64,000 nt of DNA from Promineifilum sp019695075 (GCA_026129185.1 JAHCIO010000011.1:40655-104654); one strand, 5' to 3'; shown: positions 48,101 through 56,815, numbered from the stretch's first letter. The notes: generated by a model from the sequence alone, not told the origin. Translations and numbers: made by a program.

Positions 48101-48198
48101 AATTGTTCCTGTGTCGATATGGACCTCACAGCCTACGTCCAGGTGATTATGGCACATGCACAGAGAAAGAGAGAATAAGCTCGGAGAGGCATGAGCGC

Positions 48199-48266
48199 CC
48201 GGCACTTTTTTTGGCGCACTGAAGGAGATGCGACGCACCGGTCGCTCTAGAAAGTGCCACGCGCCG
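48199..48266. repeat. Degenerate GTGCGTCGCAC-family palindrome
   Basis: CGGCACTTTTTTTGGCGCAC at ~48199 and GATGCGACGCACC to 48239, followed by AGAAAGTGCCACGCGCC at ~48250-48266. It stands between the divergent phosphodiesterase and DUF92 genes. Confidence 0.6.
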
Positions 48267-48290
48267 GGGAGGCGGATACACTTGGGGGCT

Positions 48291-49142
48291 ATGGCGCAAA
48301 ACATCCTGCTTTCACTGTTGCTGGGCCTGGGTCTCAGCGTGCTTATCGCCGCGCTGGCCTATTGGCGTGGCTCGTTGTCGCGTTCAGGAGCGGCTGGGGC
48401 GGTGCTCGTCGGCACGCTCATCTTCGGCCTGGGCGGCTGGATTTGGGGCGTGGTGCTGGCCGTGTTTTTCATCAGTTCCAGCGCCCTATCGCACTTCAAG
48501 GAGCGCGAGAAGGCGGCCGTGGCCGAGAAGTTCGAGAAGGGCCATCGCCGCGACATGGGCCAGGTGCTGGCCAATGGTGGGCTGGGCGCGGTCATCGCCC
48601 TGCTCAGCGCCGTTGTGCCGGCAAGCGCCGTGCCGGGCAGCGTCTGGTTCTACCTGTTCCTGGGCGTCATGGCCACGGTGACGGCCGATACGTGGGCCAC
48701 GGAACTGGGCACGCTCAGCGCCGCGCCGCCGCGGTTGATCACCAGCGGGCGCGTCGTCGAGGTGGGCACGTCGGGCGGCGTGTCGCCGCTGGGTACGTCG
48801 GTGTCGCTGGGCGGCGGGCTGCTCATCGGCCTGACGGCCGGCGTGCTGAGCGCGCTGGCCGGGCACGTGGGCTGGGGCGCGGCGCTGCTGGTGGCCGTCA
48901 TCGGCGCGCTCAGCGGCGCCATCGGCTCGCTGCTCGACAGCCTGATGGGCGCGACCGTGCAACAAATCTACTACTGCGACACCTGCCGCAAGGAGACGGA
49001 GCGCCGCGTCCACCGCTGTGGCACGACAACGCGGCCGTTGCGCGGCTGGTCGTGGGTCAACAACGATTTGGTCAACCTGCTGTCGTCGCTGGGGGGTGGG
49101 CTGGCTGCGGCGGGGCTGGCGGCGTGGTGGCTGGTGTGGTAG
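48291..49142 (+). CDS. DUF92 integral membrane protein
   Basis: 283 residues from ATG 48291. Multiple hydrophobic helices and DUF92 signatures: RSGAAGAVLVGTLIFGLGGW, GVMATVTADTWATELG, and the segment GGVSPLGTSVSLGGGLLIGL. Plant members (VTE6) phosphorylate phytyl phosphate; bacterial members are uncharacterised. A Cys-rich loop YYCDTCRKETERRVHRC looks like a zinc-binding site and is not usual in the plant enzyme. Its TAG stop is the first three bases of a palindromic repeat. Confidence 0.85.
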   Translation: MAQNILLSLLLGLGLSVLIAALAYWRGSLSRSGAAGAVLVGTLIFGLGGWIWGVVLAVFFISSSALSHFKEREKAAVAEKFEKGHRRDMGQVLANGGLGAVIALLSAVVPASAVPGSVWFYLFLGVMATVTADTWATELGTLSAAPPRLITSGRVVEVGTSGGVSPLGTSVSLGGGLLIGLTAGVLSALAGHVGWGAALLVAVIGALSGAIGSLLDSLMGATVQQIYYCDTCRKETERRVHRCGTTTRPLRGWSWVNNDLVNLLSSLGGGLAAAGLAAWWLVW

Positions 49143-49281
49143 GGGCGGGTCTCAGACCCGCCCTACGGCGGCATACCCATTGTAGGGGCGGGTCTGAGAC
49201 CTGCCCTACGGCGGCATACCCATTGTAGGGGCGGGTCTCAGACCCGCCCCTACCTCAGAGGTTTGCCGCAAACCTCTGAGG
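49140..49281. repeat. Three 43-bp GGGGCGGGTCT palindrome repeats and a CCTCAGAGG hairpin
   Basis: Units start at 49140, 49183 and 49226 (43-nt period); each has TAGGGGCGGGTCT(C/G)AGACC with a following GCGGCATACCCATTG linker. Then CCTCAGAGGTTTG (49253-49265) pairs with CAAACCTCTGAGG (49269-49281), the family also seen at 2730-2775. All lie between the DUF92 stop and tRNA-Lys. Confidence 0.9.
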
Positions 49282-49300
49282 CCTCTATAATGACCTGACC

Positions 49301-49373
49301 GACTCCGTAGCTCAATCGGCAGAGCAGGGGACTTTTAATCCCAAGGTTTTGGGTTCGATTCCCAACGGAGTCA
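49301..49373 (+). tRNA. tRNA-Lys (anticodon TTT)
   Basis: 73 nt with a full cloverleaf: acceptor GACTCCG/CGGAGTC plus discriminator A, D-arm GCTC/GAGC, anticodon loop CTTTTAA (anticodon TTT) on the stem GGGGA/TCCCA, T-arm TTGGG/CCCAA with loop TTCGATT. No encoded CCA. Accessory genes begin right after it, so its 3' end is a candidate attachment site. Confidence 0.95.
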
Positions 49374-49496
49374 TCGGAGACCGGCACGGCTGGGTAGTTT
49401 CGCTCTCGCTTTGCTATTCGGCTGTAAAGGTTCTTCGACTTAGCTAGGAGCGTTCTCTTGCAGGGGTGCGCTCCTAGCGCCCCTCTTTCGACCGTC

Positions 49497-49724
49497 TCAG
49501 GTGGTCGAGTAACCTTCCCGTTCCAGTGCGGCTCGCAAATTGCGGGCCGTCTCTGGCGTTGCGTCGGCTAGATAGTTCTCTAGCGCGATCTGAATCTCTG
49601 CCGATATACCCCGCCGGTTCTCTTCGGCTTTCTGGCGAAGACGGGCAACTAGTTCGTCGGGCAGATAGATACCGAGCTGCGTCTTGCCCTTCACCTTGTA
49701 GCCCCCTTCGCGTTCGTCGGACAT
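49497..49724 (-). CDS. Ribbon-helix-helix regulator (antitoxin-like)
   Basis: 75 residues from ATG 49724, set by GGAGGT about 6 nt upstream. The ribbon is KTQLGIYLPDELVARL and helix A/B is RQKAEENRRGISAEIQIALE, the Arc-type RHH pattern. C-terminal tail ADATPETARNLRAALEREG. RHH proteins bind DNA as dimers and often regulate a toxin, but no toxin gene adjoins it. An inverted repeat in its upstream region is a possible operator. Confidence 0.82.
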   Translation of the reverse strand: MSDEREGGYKVKGKTQLGIYLPDELVARLRQKAEENRRGISAEIQIALENYLADATPETARNLRAALEREGYSTT

Positions 49725-49763
49725 AGACACACCTCCGCGAAGGAATCCCACGCCCGTGATTGT

Positions 49764-49783
49764 ACACTAATGGACGCTAGTGT
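49764..49783. promoter_or_regulatory. Candidate RHH operator
   Basis: ACACTA (49764-49769) and TAGTGT (49778-49783) form an inverted repeat with an 8-nt spacer, about 40 nt upstream of the RHH start. Spacing and half-site size suit an Arc-type dimer pair. Inference only. Confidence 0.4.
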
Positions 49784-50056
49784 GTCAACCGGCCTGGAGA
49801 ACAACAGGAGGCTCATCCACGCTGCGAGTATAGTGCAGGTTAGAACGGGTATAGACCATCTGTGCTACAATAGGCGTACTCTCAGCTTTGCTTGGCGGTG
49901 AGGCGGCCGCCCGGCCGCCTCCGCCATCTCCCTCGAAGCGAACAGATATTCTATTGTCACCACTTCAGCGCAAGCTACGATCTGGCATGGAAGGTGCGCT
50001 CGGCCTTCGGCGTTGGTTGGCTGGGGGAAAGTTGGCGGAAGTCCGAGGAGTGTGGC
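49784..50056. other. Gap between the RHH gene and the interrupted membrane gene
   Basis: 273 nt, extending the 305-nt gene-free stretch from 49752. It is less GC-rich near 49790-49880 and contains no frame with recognisable domains. The GAGGAG at 50044 belongs to the next, truncated gene. Confidence 0.4.
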
Positions 50057-50344
50057 GTGTCAGCCCTGAATCGTTTTCGTGATTGGTGGTTGGGCCGGGT
50101 GGTGTGGGTTGGTGTGCCGCTGCTGTTCGGGTGCTGCTTCTGCTCGCTGGCGTTGGTGATGGTCGCGCCGACGCCGGATGTGGAGCCGACGGCCAAACTG
50201 GCGGAGCGATCCGCGGCAACGGCAGCGCTCGAGGCCATGCAGGAGCCGGTCAAGCTGACGGCCGCGACGATTTTGGTACTAAGATTGGCTCTCTACTGGT
50301 CTTCTCCCTCGAATTTGATCATGCGATGGCGAATCCCAATTTAA
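50057..50344 (+). pseudogene. Membrane-anchored protein gene cut by the HNH/methylase island
   Basis: A GTG at 50057, preceded by GAGGAG, starts a frame with a TM helix (VVWVGVPLLFGCCFCSLALV), then a Thr/Pro-rich linker start (APTPDVEPTAKLAERSAAT). Around 50270 the composition drops sharply in GC and the frame continues as non-homologous sequence antisense to the HNH gene, to a stop at 50344. The N-terminal style is that of host-type anchored proteins with extracellular tails; the C-terminal part was lost when the island arrived. Confidence 0.6.
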
Positions 50345-50815
50345 TGGAGGCGCTCCTGAATCTTTTCGCATGTCTGCAATGTAACGCCGCAACTCAACAA
50401 GATCGTCCTTATTTAGCCGTAGGCGTTCAATCGTATATTTTCCAGCATTTGTGAGTGGCTCCCAAATCCCATCATTGTCTCTAAAGTGTGTAGAGAAACT
50501 ATCTTTGCACATATCGACGAAGGTATAGCCTTCCCTCTCTAATTTTTCACTCGGCCAATATTTGTGCTTCGAATGATTACAGGGATGGCAAGAATAGTAC
50601 AGGTTCGTGTACTCATTAATCAGGTGAAAAAATCGAGGCAAGGATTTTGGTCGAAAGTGATCAATTTCAAAATTACTTTCTCCAGCAGCAAATAGCTCAG
50701 GCAGAAGACAGTAAGCGCAGCAATGGTGGAAATCTTCACGAAGCGCAGGTCTATATTTTCGGTAATCGTTTGTCGGGAAAGGTGGAGGATCGCGATGCGA
50801 GAAAACTGAGGACAT
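50279..50815 (-). CDS. HNH endonuclease
   Basis: 178 residues, downstream of the methylase by 20 nt and same strand, so probably one operon. HNH/zinc motif: HCCAYCLLPELF, then FEIDHFRPKSLPRF, then YYSCHPCNHSKHKYWPSEK. Two CxxC pairs would hold a structural zinc, and the DH/N/H residues the catalytic metal. In a two-gene layout with an adenine methylase, a restriction role is likely. The AT-rich composition matches the methylase, and both differ from the host. Confidence 0.85.
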   Translation of the reverse strand: MSSVFSHRDPPPFPTNDYRKYRPALREDFHHCCAYCLLPELFAAGESNFEIDHFRPKSLPRFFHLINEYTNLYYSCHPCNHSKHKYWPSEKLEREGYTFVDMCKDSFSTHFRDNDGIWEPLTNAGKYTIERLRLNKDDLVELRRYIADMRKDSGAPPLNWDSPSHDQIRGRRPVESQS

Positions 50816-50835
50816 GATAATCCCGGGCAGATCCC

Positions 50836-53400
50836 TTATCCTAATCCTAGCTGCGCAACCATTTCTTCATGCGCAACTTCAAGCTGCTTCTTTGCCCGGC
50901 TATAGTATGATGCCTCGGCAGCATCGAGATAGAAACTGATGCTGTTTAGCTCATCGACCTCTTCAGACGAAATCCCAACTTCATACTTCTTATCAACTAA
51001 TTGAGCATACCGCTCGTACAGTTGCTTCTTGAAACTGGCACCGAAGGGATATCTATCGATTGAACCCATAAAGTCGAATAATTCGCTGAGCAGTGATTCT
51101 GGAAGCTGGTAGCGGTCCAGGATTTTGAGATCAATGCGGAGCGCAAGGGTGCTTAGCTTTGAATTGTCAGGATCGTCACTTTCTTTAGAAACCTCGATAT
51201 ATTCCTTCACGAGTGCTTCGATGGATTCTACCTCGTCCTCCTTTAGCAACGGCAAAGGTATAGAACTTAGTGCGTAGATGTAGTTATCACGAGATTGTGC
51301 AGAGGAACTGATCATAGCATTGGCCACTATCCCGTTTAGGACGGCCGATAGGAAATTCACCGAGTATTGCCCTGTTTCTGGCCAGATAGCATGGAACCGG
51401 TGAGAAAAAATAAGCCCATCATTGTCTACCCCTGCCACTAAACGCCATGGGCTACGGCTTATCCTTGCAGCATTTACTACTACCTTTGGCTTCTCCCAGC
51501 TTAGTCGAAAAGCCTTTGTTCGCATATTACGCTGATTAGTATCAACGTATATTGGGTCATTAATTAAGTAAGGGTGAAGTGAGCGGTTCACATGCTGGAC
51601 GCCAGCGACAAATCCAGGCAAGGGTGTATTTGAGATATGGTCTGACACTTTCCCTTTGTACTCTATCCCGTTCTTGATTTCATTGAATTCGCCTAACTTG
51701 GGATAGTCCTGAAAATGGTCACGCAACCTCGCGAAAAGCGGGTTTTCCCAAAGCTTCGTCACTTCGGTGTCGGGTTGTACGTCATTTCTCTCATATGCCC
51801 ACGTTGGCTGGCCCGTTTGCCAAAATTGCTTATTGTCGTGCTCAGAGACATAGACATTGCGCCACGACGAACGGGTCTGATGATCTCTATCCCACGCTAC
51901 GAGTACAGCAGTTTCCACTTCTGAGTGACTAAATGTCGTATCTGGCAGCACGGTCAGGGATATTGTTCCATAGAGGTCCACAAGCCGTTTTCGCACTTCC
52001 TTATAGCCGCGTCTGCTAAGGAATGTTGCTGGCAGAATCATGCCCAGCATTAGGGGTGGAGATTCCAAGATGCGTAAGAGGGCTTCGACGGCCTTGTGGG
52101 GCGATTTTCTGGAATCTCCATACAAAGCAATCTCCTCTTTAGTAAATTTCCCGTATGGAGGGTTGCATAAGACAATGTTTGCTTGTCTTAGCAACTCGAA
52201 AAATCTAGGTGTTTGAAATGCGTCAGCTTCTTCAATTTGCCAGCCATTTGGATTTGGGTAATCAGCAAGAATCAATGAGTAGCGGGCAACCTCTCTAGCA
52301 AAAGAATCGACTTCGATGCCTGATAGCATGCTCGTAAAATACTCGTGCCGTCTCGTGGTATTCATTGAAGCCGGCAATATATCACGCAGTCTGCCTAATG
52401 ATGCTGTGAGGAAAGGGGCATGGCCAGCGAAGGGTTCGAACACTGTGCGTTCACTCGGCTCAACAATGTCTTCGAATGGCAACTGCCGGACAACGAACTC
52501 GGCCAAATTGGGCGGTGTGGCATGAGTGCCCAACAGGCGACGAGTTTCTTTTGTTACAAAAGTGTTCTCATAAACGTACGCGAGGGCCTCCAGGGATAAG
52601 TTCTGTAAACGGAAACTCCCGCGGATACTATCCCAGACCAGCTGCTGAACATCTGGGCTGAGCGTAATGGATTCTGGTTTTGTTGAACGAAAGTAGAACT
52701 TCTCGACCTGGTCAAGAGTGGTATGGACATCGCTATGTACCCAATCTCCGGGGAACTGACGATCTGCTAAAAGTTTGGCTGCAATCAGGCGAAAGGTGAG
52801 CCTGTATAAGCTTCGATACTCTTCATCGCTAAAATCTCTGTCATACAGGTCGCGATGGAAGTGAAGAGTCTCGTTGAATGTTCGATTAAATAGCGTATCC
52901 AGTTTTGAGTGGGCCTCGTGTTCGAGTACGGGTAGGAGGCCTATATCATAGAAATCTAGCTGCTGTACGTGTGGCAAGGCAGGGAGGAGTGATTTTGCCC
53001 GTAGTATCCCTGATGGCCCCAATACCTCCTGATTCTCTCTTATCATTCCGGCGATATTTTCTATGCTGATCGCCTCAACAAATTCCGGTTCAATTGTATG
53101 GGTTTTCCACCAATCAACTTCGTTCCTGTCCTGATGAATAACAAACCAATGTGGCGCACCCAAAGCCAAGAAGTTCTTGACCACTGGCTTGTAACCGTTG
53201 CTCACGAGTACACCAATGCCCGAACTGCGATATGATGGTGGATATTGCCCAAAGGCTGCTAGTGGAACATGGCGAATATCGAATGAGGGGGAAAAGTAAT
53301 CGGCAAAAGGATAATCATCGACCACAAGGTCGGCTTGATAGCCGATTTCGTGAAGAGCTTCTCGAATACTGCTGAGAGGTTCACTAGCAGAGTAGGGCAA
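50836..53400 (-). CDS. N6-adenine DNA methyltransferase of type IIG/Eco57I style
   Basis: 854 residues starting at a TTG, justified by AAGGAGG 5 nt upstream. SAM-binding motif I VFEPFAGHAPFL near residue 320 and catalytic motif IV IVLCNPPYGKF near residue 405 mark an N6-adenine methylase. The N-terminal third is a helical region before the methylase. The C-terminal part (NEIKNGIEYKGKVSDH, then IPLPLLKEDEVESIEALVKE) resembles the target-recognition and helical spacer domains of type I/IIG enzymes. No nuclease domain is obvious within, so the adjacent HNH may supply cleavage. GC content is far below neighbouring genes, indicating transfer. Confidence 0.88.
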   Translation of the reverse strand: MPYSASEPLSSIREALHEIGYQADLVVDDYPFADYFSPSFDIRHVPLAAFGQYPPSYRSSGIGVLVSNGYKPVVKNFLALGAPHWFVIHQDRNEVDWWKTHTIEPEFVEAISIENIAGMIRENQEVLGPSGILRAKSLLPALPHVQQLDFYDIGLLPVLEHEAHSKLDTLFNRTFNETLHFHRDLYDRDFSDEEYRSLYRLTFRLIAAKLLADRQFPGDWVHSDVHTTLDQVEKFYFRSTKPESITLSPDVQQLVWDSIRGSFRLQNLSLEALAYVYENTFVTKETRRLLGTHATPPNLAEFVVRQLPFEDIVEPSERTVFEPFAGHAPFLTASLGRLRDILPASMNTTRRHEYFTSMLSGIEVDSFAREVARYSLILADYPNPNGWQIEEADAFQTPRFFELLRQANIVLCNPPYGKFTKEEIALYGDSRKSPHKAVEALLRILESPPLMLGMILPATFLSRRGYKEVRKRLVDLYGTISLTVLPDTTFSHSEVETAVLVAWDRDHQTRSSWRNVYVSEHDNKQFWQTGQPTWAYERNDVQPDTEVTKLWENPLFARLRDHFQDYPKLGEFNEIKNGIEYKGKVSDHISNTPLPGFVAGVQHVNRSLHPYLINDPIYVDTNQRNMRTKAFRLSWEKPKVVVNAARISRSPWRLVAGVDNDGLIFSHRFHAIWPETGQYSVNFLSAVLNGIVANAMISSSAQSRDNYIYALSSIPLPLLKEDEVESIEALVKEYIEVSKESDDPDNSKLSTLALRIDLKILDRYQLPESLLSELFDFMGSIDRYPFGASFKKQLYERYAQLVDKKYEVGISSEEVDELNSISFYLDAAEASYYSRAKKQLEVAHEEMVAQLGLG

Positions 53401-53713
53401 AGCTGCCTCCTTGTGCTATCGAACTGAGAAAAATGACGATAGTGCAGACTCGACTACCGCTCCGCGATGATAATCAATCATTGGATTATAGAACTATTGA
53501 GCGATCTGACAAATCAAACCCAACATTATACAGTATTTTACACCGGCAACGAAGAAACCTTCATTAAAGTTTTGGGATGCTTTCTCTTTGGAAGTGCTAT
53601 CGGTTAGCGACGTTAAAGAGCACAGCACCCTGATACTGTGACCGTCAAGGCCAGGCGTTCGCGCGCAAACGGAAGAGGCCACCAGGATGACTGGAGTCCT
53701 TTTTCGTAGACCA
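53401..53713. other. 313-nt AT-rich gap upstream of the methylase
   Basis: Contains the methylase leader and an AT-rich stretch (TGATAATCAATCATTGGATTA) near 53468 that is a plausible promoter zone. A short minus-strand frame at ~53494-53682 shows no domains. The right edge of the low-GC island appears to lie here, around 53.6 kb. Confidence 0.4.
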
Positions 53714-54040
53714 TTAGGGATTGGTGTCTTCTTGGAGCATTTCGGCCAGGGCTTCGGCGAAGCCTAGATCGAAGGCCAGGTCTTCGGGGGTGCTGCGGCC
53801 GGTTCCCTTGGCTTTGGCTGCTTCGTAGAGTTTAGAGAGGGCCTCATCCGTTAGGCCTTGTTGCCCGCCTACCAGGGCTGTGTTGCGGCCGAGGGCATGC
53901 AGCAGGTCAGCGCGAAGTTTTCGGGCTTCGCGGCGGCGGTCGAGCCAGTGGTTTAGAAGGGTGGTGACAGCGGTTATGCTGAGGGCGGTGATGAGGCTGA
54001 TAGCACCGCCGACGATGACGAGTTGGACTTCTTCGGTCAC
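53714..54040 (-). CDS. Small single-pass membrane protein
   Basis: 108 residues, GTG start with GGAGG 5 nt upstream. N-terminal TM helix (LVIVGGAISLITALSITAVTTLL), then a basic helix (DRRREARKLRADLLHALGRN) and an acidic C-terminal helical tail (DLGFAEALAEMLQEDTNP). Last gene of a four-gene minus-strand operon, 24 nt behind its neighbour. Function unknown. Confidence 0.7.
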   Translation of the reverse strand: MTEEVQLVIVGGAISLITALSITAVTTLLNHWLDRRREARKLRADLLHALGRNTALVGGQQGLTDEALSKLYEAAKAKGTGRSTPEDLAFDLGFAEALAEMLQEDTNP

Positions 54041-54064
54041 TTGAGCCTCCTGTGGTTACTCTCT

Positions 54065-54916
54065 TTATTCCTCGAAGTCGGGATGAATTATGAACAAATC
54101 GGCCGTCTCAAACACCTCGCTCGCCGTGATAGTGTTCCAGTCGATGGCCGCAAGCGTATCACGGCTGTAATCCAGCGTGAGCACCTCCAATTCGTCCGTG
54201 ATGCCTAGCTGCTCAATGAACATCGGATACTTGACGCCTATGAGAATGGCGTCGTAATCAAGGCCGCTTTCGTTGACCACGCGCAGGACGGTGAGCGTGT
54301 CCTCGGCCATGCCGGCGCGGATGTCGGCGTTGCTGGACGCGGCGTCGGCCGCCCAGCCGATGATGATTGAACCTTCCATGAGGCCAGGAAGGCCGGGAGA
54401 AAAGAGGTTGAGCTTGCGGCCGAGGCCGCGGTTGGATTCACCGAGGGCTTCGTCTAGGGTGTCGCGCAAGACGAGTTCGGCGGCCGTTAATTCGCGCAGT
54501 TCTTCGAGGGTCGGCAGCGCCGGCGATGTTTCAGTGAGTTCTGGCGCAACCGTGGGCGGGAGCGCGGCGGTCGGCTCTGGGGGCGTTGTCGGGCTAGGGG
54601 GCGCGGTAGGAGCCGTGGCATCGGTGGGCGCCGGCTCGTCGGTTGAGGCCGGTTCCTGAGTGGGTGGCGGCTCATCTGTTGCCTCGTCCGTCGCCGCCGG
54701 CACGTCGACCACCTCCTCAAGTGCCTCTGTTGCAGACACATCCTCCGTCGCCGCCCCTACCTCAACCACGACCGTCGGCTCGACATCACTCACCGCGCTG
54801 TTGAAAAGGAAGGCCACAAAACAGCAAAACAAGAGCAGCACAATAAGGCCAATATACAGGACAAGCGCCTGGCGGTTGGAGCGCTGGGGCTTGGGATCGC
54901 TGGGAACGGTGGACAT
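54065..54916 (-). CDS. Anchored extracytoplasmic protein with Thr/Pro/Glu linker
   Basis: 283 residues. One N-terminal TM helix (ALVLYIGLIVLLLFCCFVAFLF), a ~100-residue low-complexity linker of Ala, Thr, Pro and Glu, then a ~125-residue globular domain (TLEELRELTAAELVLRDTL; GSIIIGWAADAASSN; YPMFIEQLGITDELEVLTL). The globular domain is not recognised. The linker style matches host lipoproteins. Operon member. Confidence 0.72.
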   Translation of the reverse strand: MSTVPSDPKPQRSNRQALVLYIGLIVLLLFCCFVAFLFNSAVSDVEPTVVVEVGAATEDVSATEALEEVVDVPAATDEATDEPPPTQEPASTDEPAPTDATAPTAPPSPTTPPEPTAALPPTVAPELTETSPALPTLEELRELTAAELVLRDTLDEALGESNRGLGRKLNLFSPGLPGLMEGSIIIGWAADAASSNADIRAGMAEDTLTVLRVVNESGLDYDAILIGVKYPMFIEQLGITDELEVLTLDYSRDTLAAIDWNTITASEVFETADLFIIHPDFEE

Positions 54917-54987
54917 ACGGGGGGACCTCCTAGTTGATGCAAGCAGGGCAAGTAAGGGAGCGGGGTGTCCTTCAATTTGGCCGTCGG

Positions 54988-55329
54988 CTAATTGAGGAGC
55001 ATAGACGAGGCCACTTTCGCCAGTAGGGCGGAAATGATGTCAATGCTCGCGCTACCTCCGGCTTTGGCCAATTGCCTCATCGCCTTTTTCCAGAATAGTT
55101 CGTTGCGTGCATTGGCGAGAAACTGGTGGCCGGCCCAGGTAAGGTCTTCAACGTCAGCACCGATCATCCCACCTAAGCCGACATGAATAAAGCCTTTGAC
55201 ATAGCCCGCTTCGATGAGCTGAGCTTTGTGGTAGGCGATTTGCTCCTCGGAATAGGGACTCAGGTCAACAGGCTCTTCGTCTTCGGCTTCGAGAAGGATC
55301 AGGCGAATGAGGTCGTGATTGAGACGCAT
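54988..55329 (-). CDS. DUF2513 protein
   Basis: 113 residues from ATG 55329, chosen because GGAGGG lies 7 nt upstream. DUF2513 pattern: MRLNHDLIRLILLEAEDEEP, then EEQIAYHKAQLIEAGYVKG, and DLTWAGHQFLANARNELFW. Members are common in prophages and mobile regions and look like winged-helix proteins, but no function is established. Starts 4 nt after the previous stop. Confidence 0.85.
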   Translation of the reverse strand: MRLNHDLIRLILLEAEDEEPVDLSPYSEEQIAYHKAQLIEAGYVKGFIHVGLGGMIGADVEDLTWAGHQFLANARNELFWKKAMRQLAKAGGSASIDIISALLAKVASSMLLN

Positions 55330-55333
55330 GGTG

Positions 55334-56218
55334 TTACCCTCCGTATCGTTCGGTGGCCAAGCGAGCACTGGCCTCCGTTAGGGCGCTATCCACAGCGCCA
55401 ATCCCGCCGTGATGGATGTTGATCAACACGTTGTCGACGAGGATGTAGATGGCGTCCATCTCGACTGTGCCGCTGCTGCGGACGGCGAAGGTGTCGTCGC
55501 CCAGACTGGGAAACGAAAGGGGGCTGATCGTGTTGGTGGAACCGGAACTGTCGGTGAACTGGGAGCAGTTCTGGGCGGCCGACATGAGGTCGTCGAGCGC
55601 GGCGCGCGCGTTGGCACTGTCGGGGTAGACGACGATGGAATGGGTGAGGAAGGGGCCGAGGGCGCTCTTCTCGAACTCGACGTAGGCAGCAGCAATTGAG
55701 CGTGCAGGAAGTTGAGTGCAGAAAGAGGTATAGGTTCCTCCGGGCGTCCGCGGCTCGAAGACAGGGGCGGCTCCCGTCCAACCGGTGGGCATGTCATTGA
55801 TCGTCAAGAGACTGGCGAAGAGGGCGGCCTGGTCAATACCACTGGCGTCGGCGATTGGGGCTTGGGTCGGCGCGACTGTGGGCGCGGGCGTGGTTGTTGG
55901 CGGGATGGGCGTCGAGGTTGGCGTGGGTGTCTGGGTGGCCTCGACCGTCAACGTGGGAATAGGACTCGGCTCGTCTGTCGACATCTCTGTGGGGTGAGGT
56001 GTGGCTGTCGGCGTGGCCGGAACGGCTGACGGCTCAGCACTCGGTTCAGTGGTTGGAGCGGCGGGCCCAGGCTCCAGTGTGTGCGTGGTCTCTGCCAACT
56101 GATCCTCGGCAGGCAACTCGGCAGCAACAGGCGTCTGGACGATTGTTTGGGCACGGTCTGGACCGCAGGCGGTGAGCAGGGTGACGAAAAGGGCCAGCAG
56201 AATGACAAGGCGTTTCAC
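55334..56218 (-). CDS. Lipoprotein with PknH-like sensor domain
   Basis: 294 residues. Signal peptide and lipobox TLLTAC, a ~90-residue Thr/Pro-rich linker, then a domain starting SGIDQAALFASLLTINDMP. This domain, with RSIAAAYVEFEKSALGPFLT, VYPDSANARAALDDLMSAAQ and DAIYILVDNVLINIHHGG, resembles PknH-type extracellular sensor folds. First gene of the four-gene operon. Ligand unknown. Confidence 0.75.
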   Translation of the reverse strand: MKRLVILLALFVTLLTACGPDRAQTIVQTPVAAELPAEDQLAETTHTLEPGPAAPTTEPSAEPSAVPATPTATPHPTEMSTDEPSPIPTLTVEATQTPTPTSTPIPPTTTPAPTVAPTQAPIADASGIDQAALFASLLTINDMPTGWTGAAPVFEPRTPGGTYTSFCTQLPARSIAAAYVEFEKSALGPFLTHSIVVYPDSANARAALDDLMSAAQNCSQFTDSSGSTNTISPLSFPSLGDDTFAVRSSGTVEMDAIYILVDNVLINIHHGGIGAVDSALTEASARLATERYGG

Positions 56219-56274
56219 GGTGAACTCCTAACTAGGGGTACTTGTTGGCCCCGGAGTTGGTTGAGATGGTCGAG

Positions 56275-56505
56275 CTACTGGGCCGCTTCTTCGCCCGGCG
56301 CCCGCGCCGGCAGCAGGCCGTTGGCCTGGAGGAGCACCTTCAGCGAGAGGTGAGTGCCGCCGGGGTCGGTGCTGTACACCTCGCCCAGGGCTTCGAGGAG
56401 TTGGGGGACGGAGGGGCGGCCGTTGAGGTAGAAGCCGAGGGCGGCGGCGAGAAGAGTGAGGTCGTCGCGGGTTTCGGGGGAGAGGGTTGGGCGGTAGTCG
56501 GTCAT
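56275..56505 (-). CDS. Small protein paired with the XRE repressor
   Basis: 76 residues. Its ATG overlaps the repressor stop by 4 nt (ATGA), so it is co-translated. Helical: ETRDDLTLLAAALGFYLNGR, then SVPQLLEALGEVYSTDPG and HLSLKVLLQANGLLPA. No known domain seen; may modulate the repressor. Confidence 0.65.
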   Translation of the reverse strand: MTDYRPTLSPETRDDLTLLAAALGFYLNGRPSVPQLLEALGEVYSTDPGGTHLSLKVLLQANGLLPARAPGEEAAQ

Positions 56506-56729
56506 GATGGGTCGTCCTCCCTTGGTGCGTCTGGCCGATAGACGAACACATCTCCTGGTTGAACACCTAATACCGCACAGACCTTGTCGAGCGTCTCTTT
56601 GTGAATCGACGTGATCTCGTCTCCGGCAAACCGGCGCATCGTCGTGTAGTGGATACCTGCCAGCTTGGCCAAATCGCTCAGATTCATGTCGCGTTCGGCT
56701 AGTAGCACTTTGAGTCGGTTCCTAATCAC
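56502..56729 (-). CDS. XRE-family (Cro/cI-type) repressor
   Basis: 75 residues, GTG start. Helix-turn-helix region: MNLSDLAKLAGIHYTTMRRF followed by GDEITSIHKETLDKVCAVLG. Compact single-domain cI/Cro-like protein. It is divergent from a phage-like operon, with matching operator/promoter sequences in between, so it probably represses both itself and that operon. The GTG lies about 12 nt from the predicted transcription start, giving a very short leader. Confidence 0.88.
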   Translation of the reverse strand: MIRNRLKVLLAERDMNLSDLAKLAGIHYTTMRRFAGDEITSIHKETLDKVCAVLGVQPGDVFVYRPDAPREDDPS

Positions 56730-56747
56730 GTTTCACCCTCTACGCGC

Positions 56748-56777
56748 ATAATAGCATACTGCATAGCTTCATGTCAA
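56748..56777 (-). promoter_or_regulatory. Predicted repressor-gene promoter
   Basis: Read on the minus strand: -35 TTGACA (56772-56777), 18-nt spacer, -10 TATTAT (56748-56753). The spacer contains AAGCTATGCAGTATGC, related to the operator of the opposing promoter. Same sequence logic as the divergent promoter below. Confidence 0.65.
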
Positions 56778-56815
56778 TCTGTCATAGATTGGTGCGAAAA
56801 TAGCTGCTAAGTGTG

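Noticed and set aside
50279..50815. Septu- or retron-type defence system
   Set aside because: Only an HNH and a methylase are present; the ATPase or reverse transcriptase needed for those systems is absent.
53494..53682. 62-codon minus-strand frame
   Set aside because: No ribosome binding site, no motif, lies across the edge of the low-GC island.
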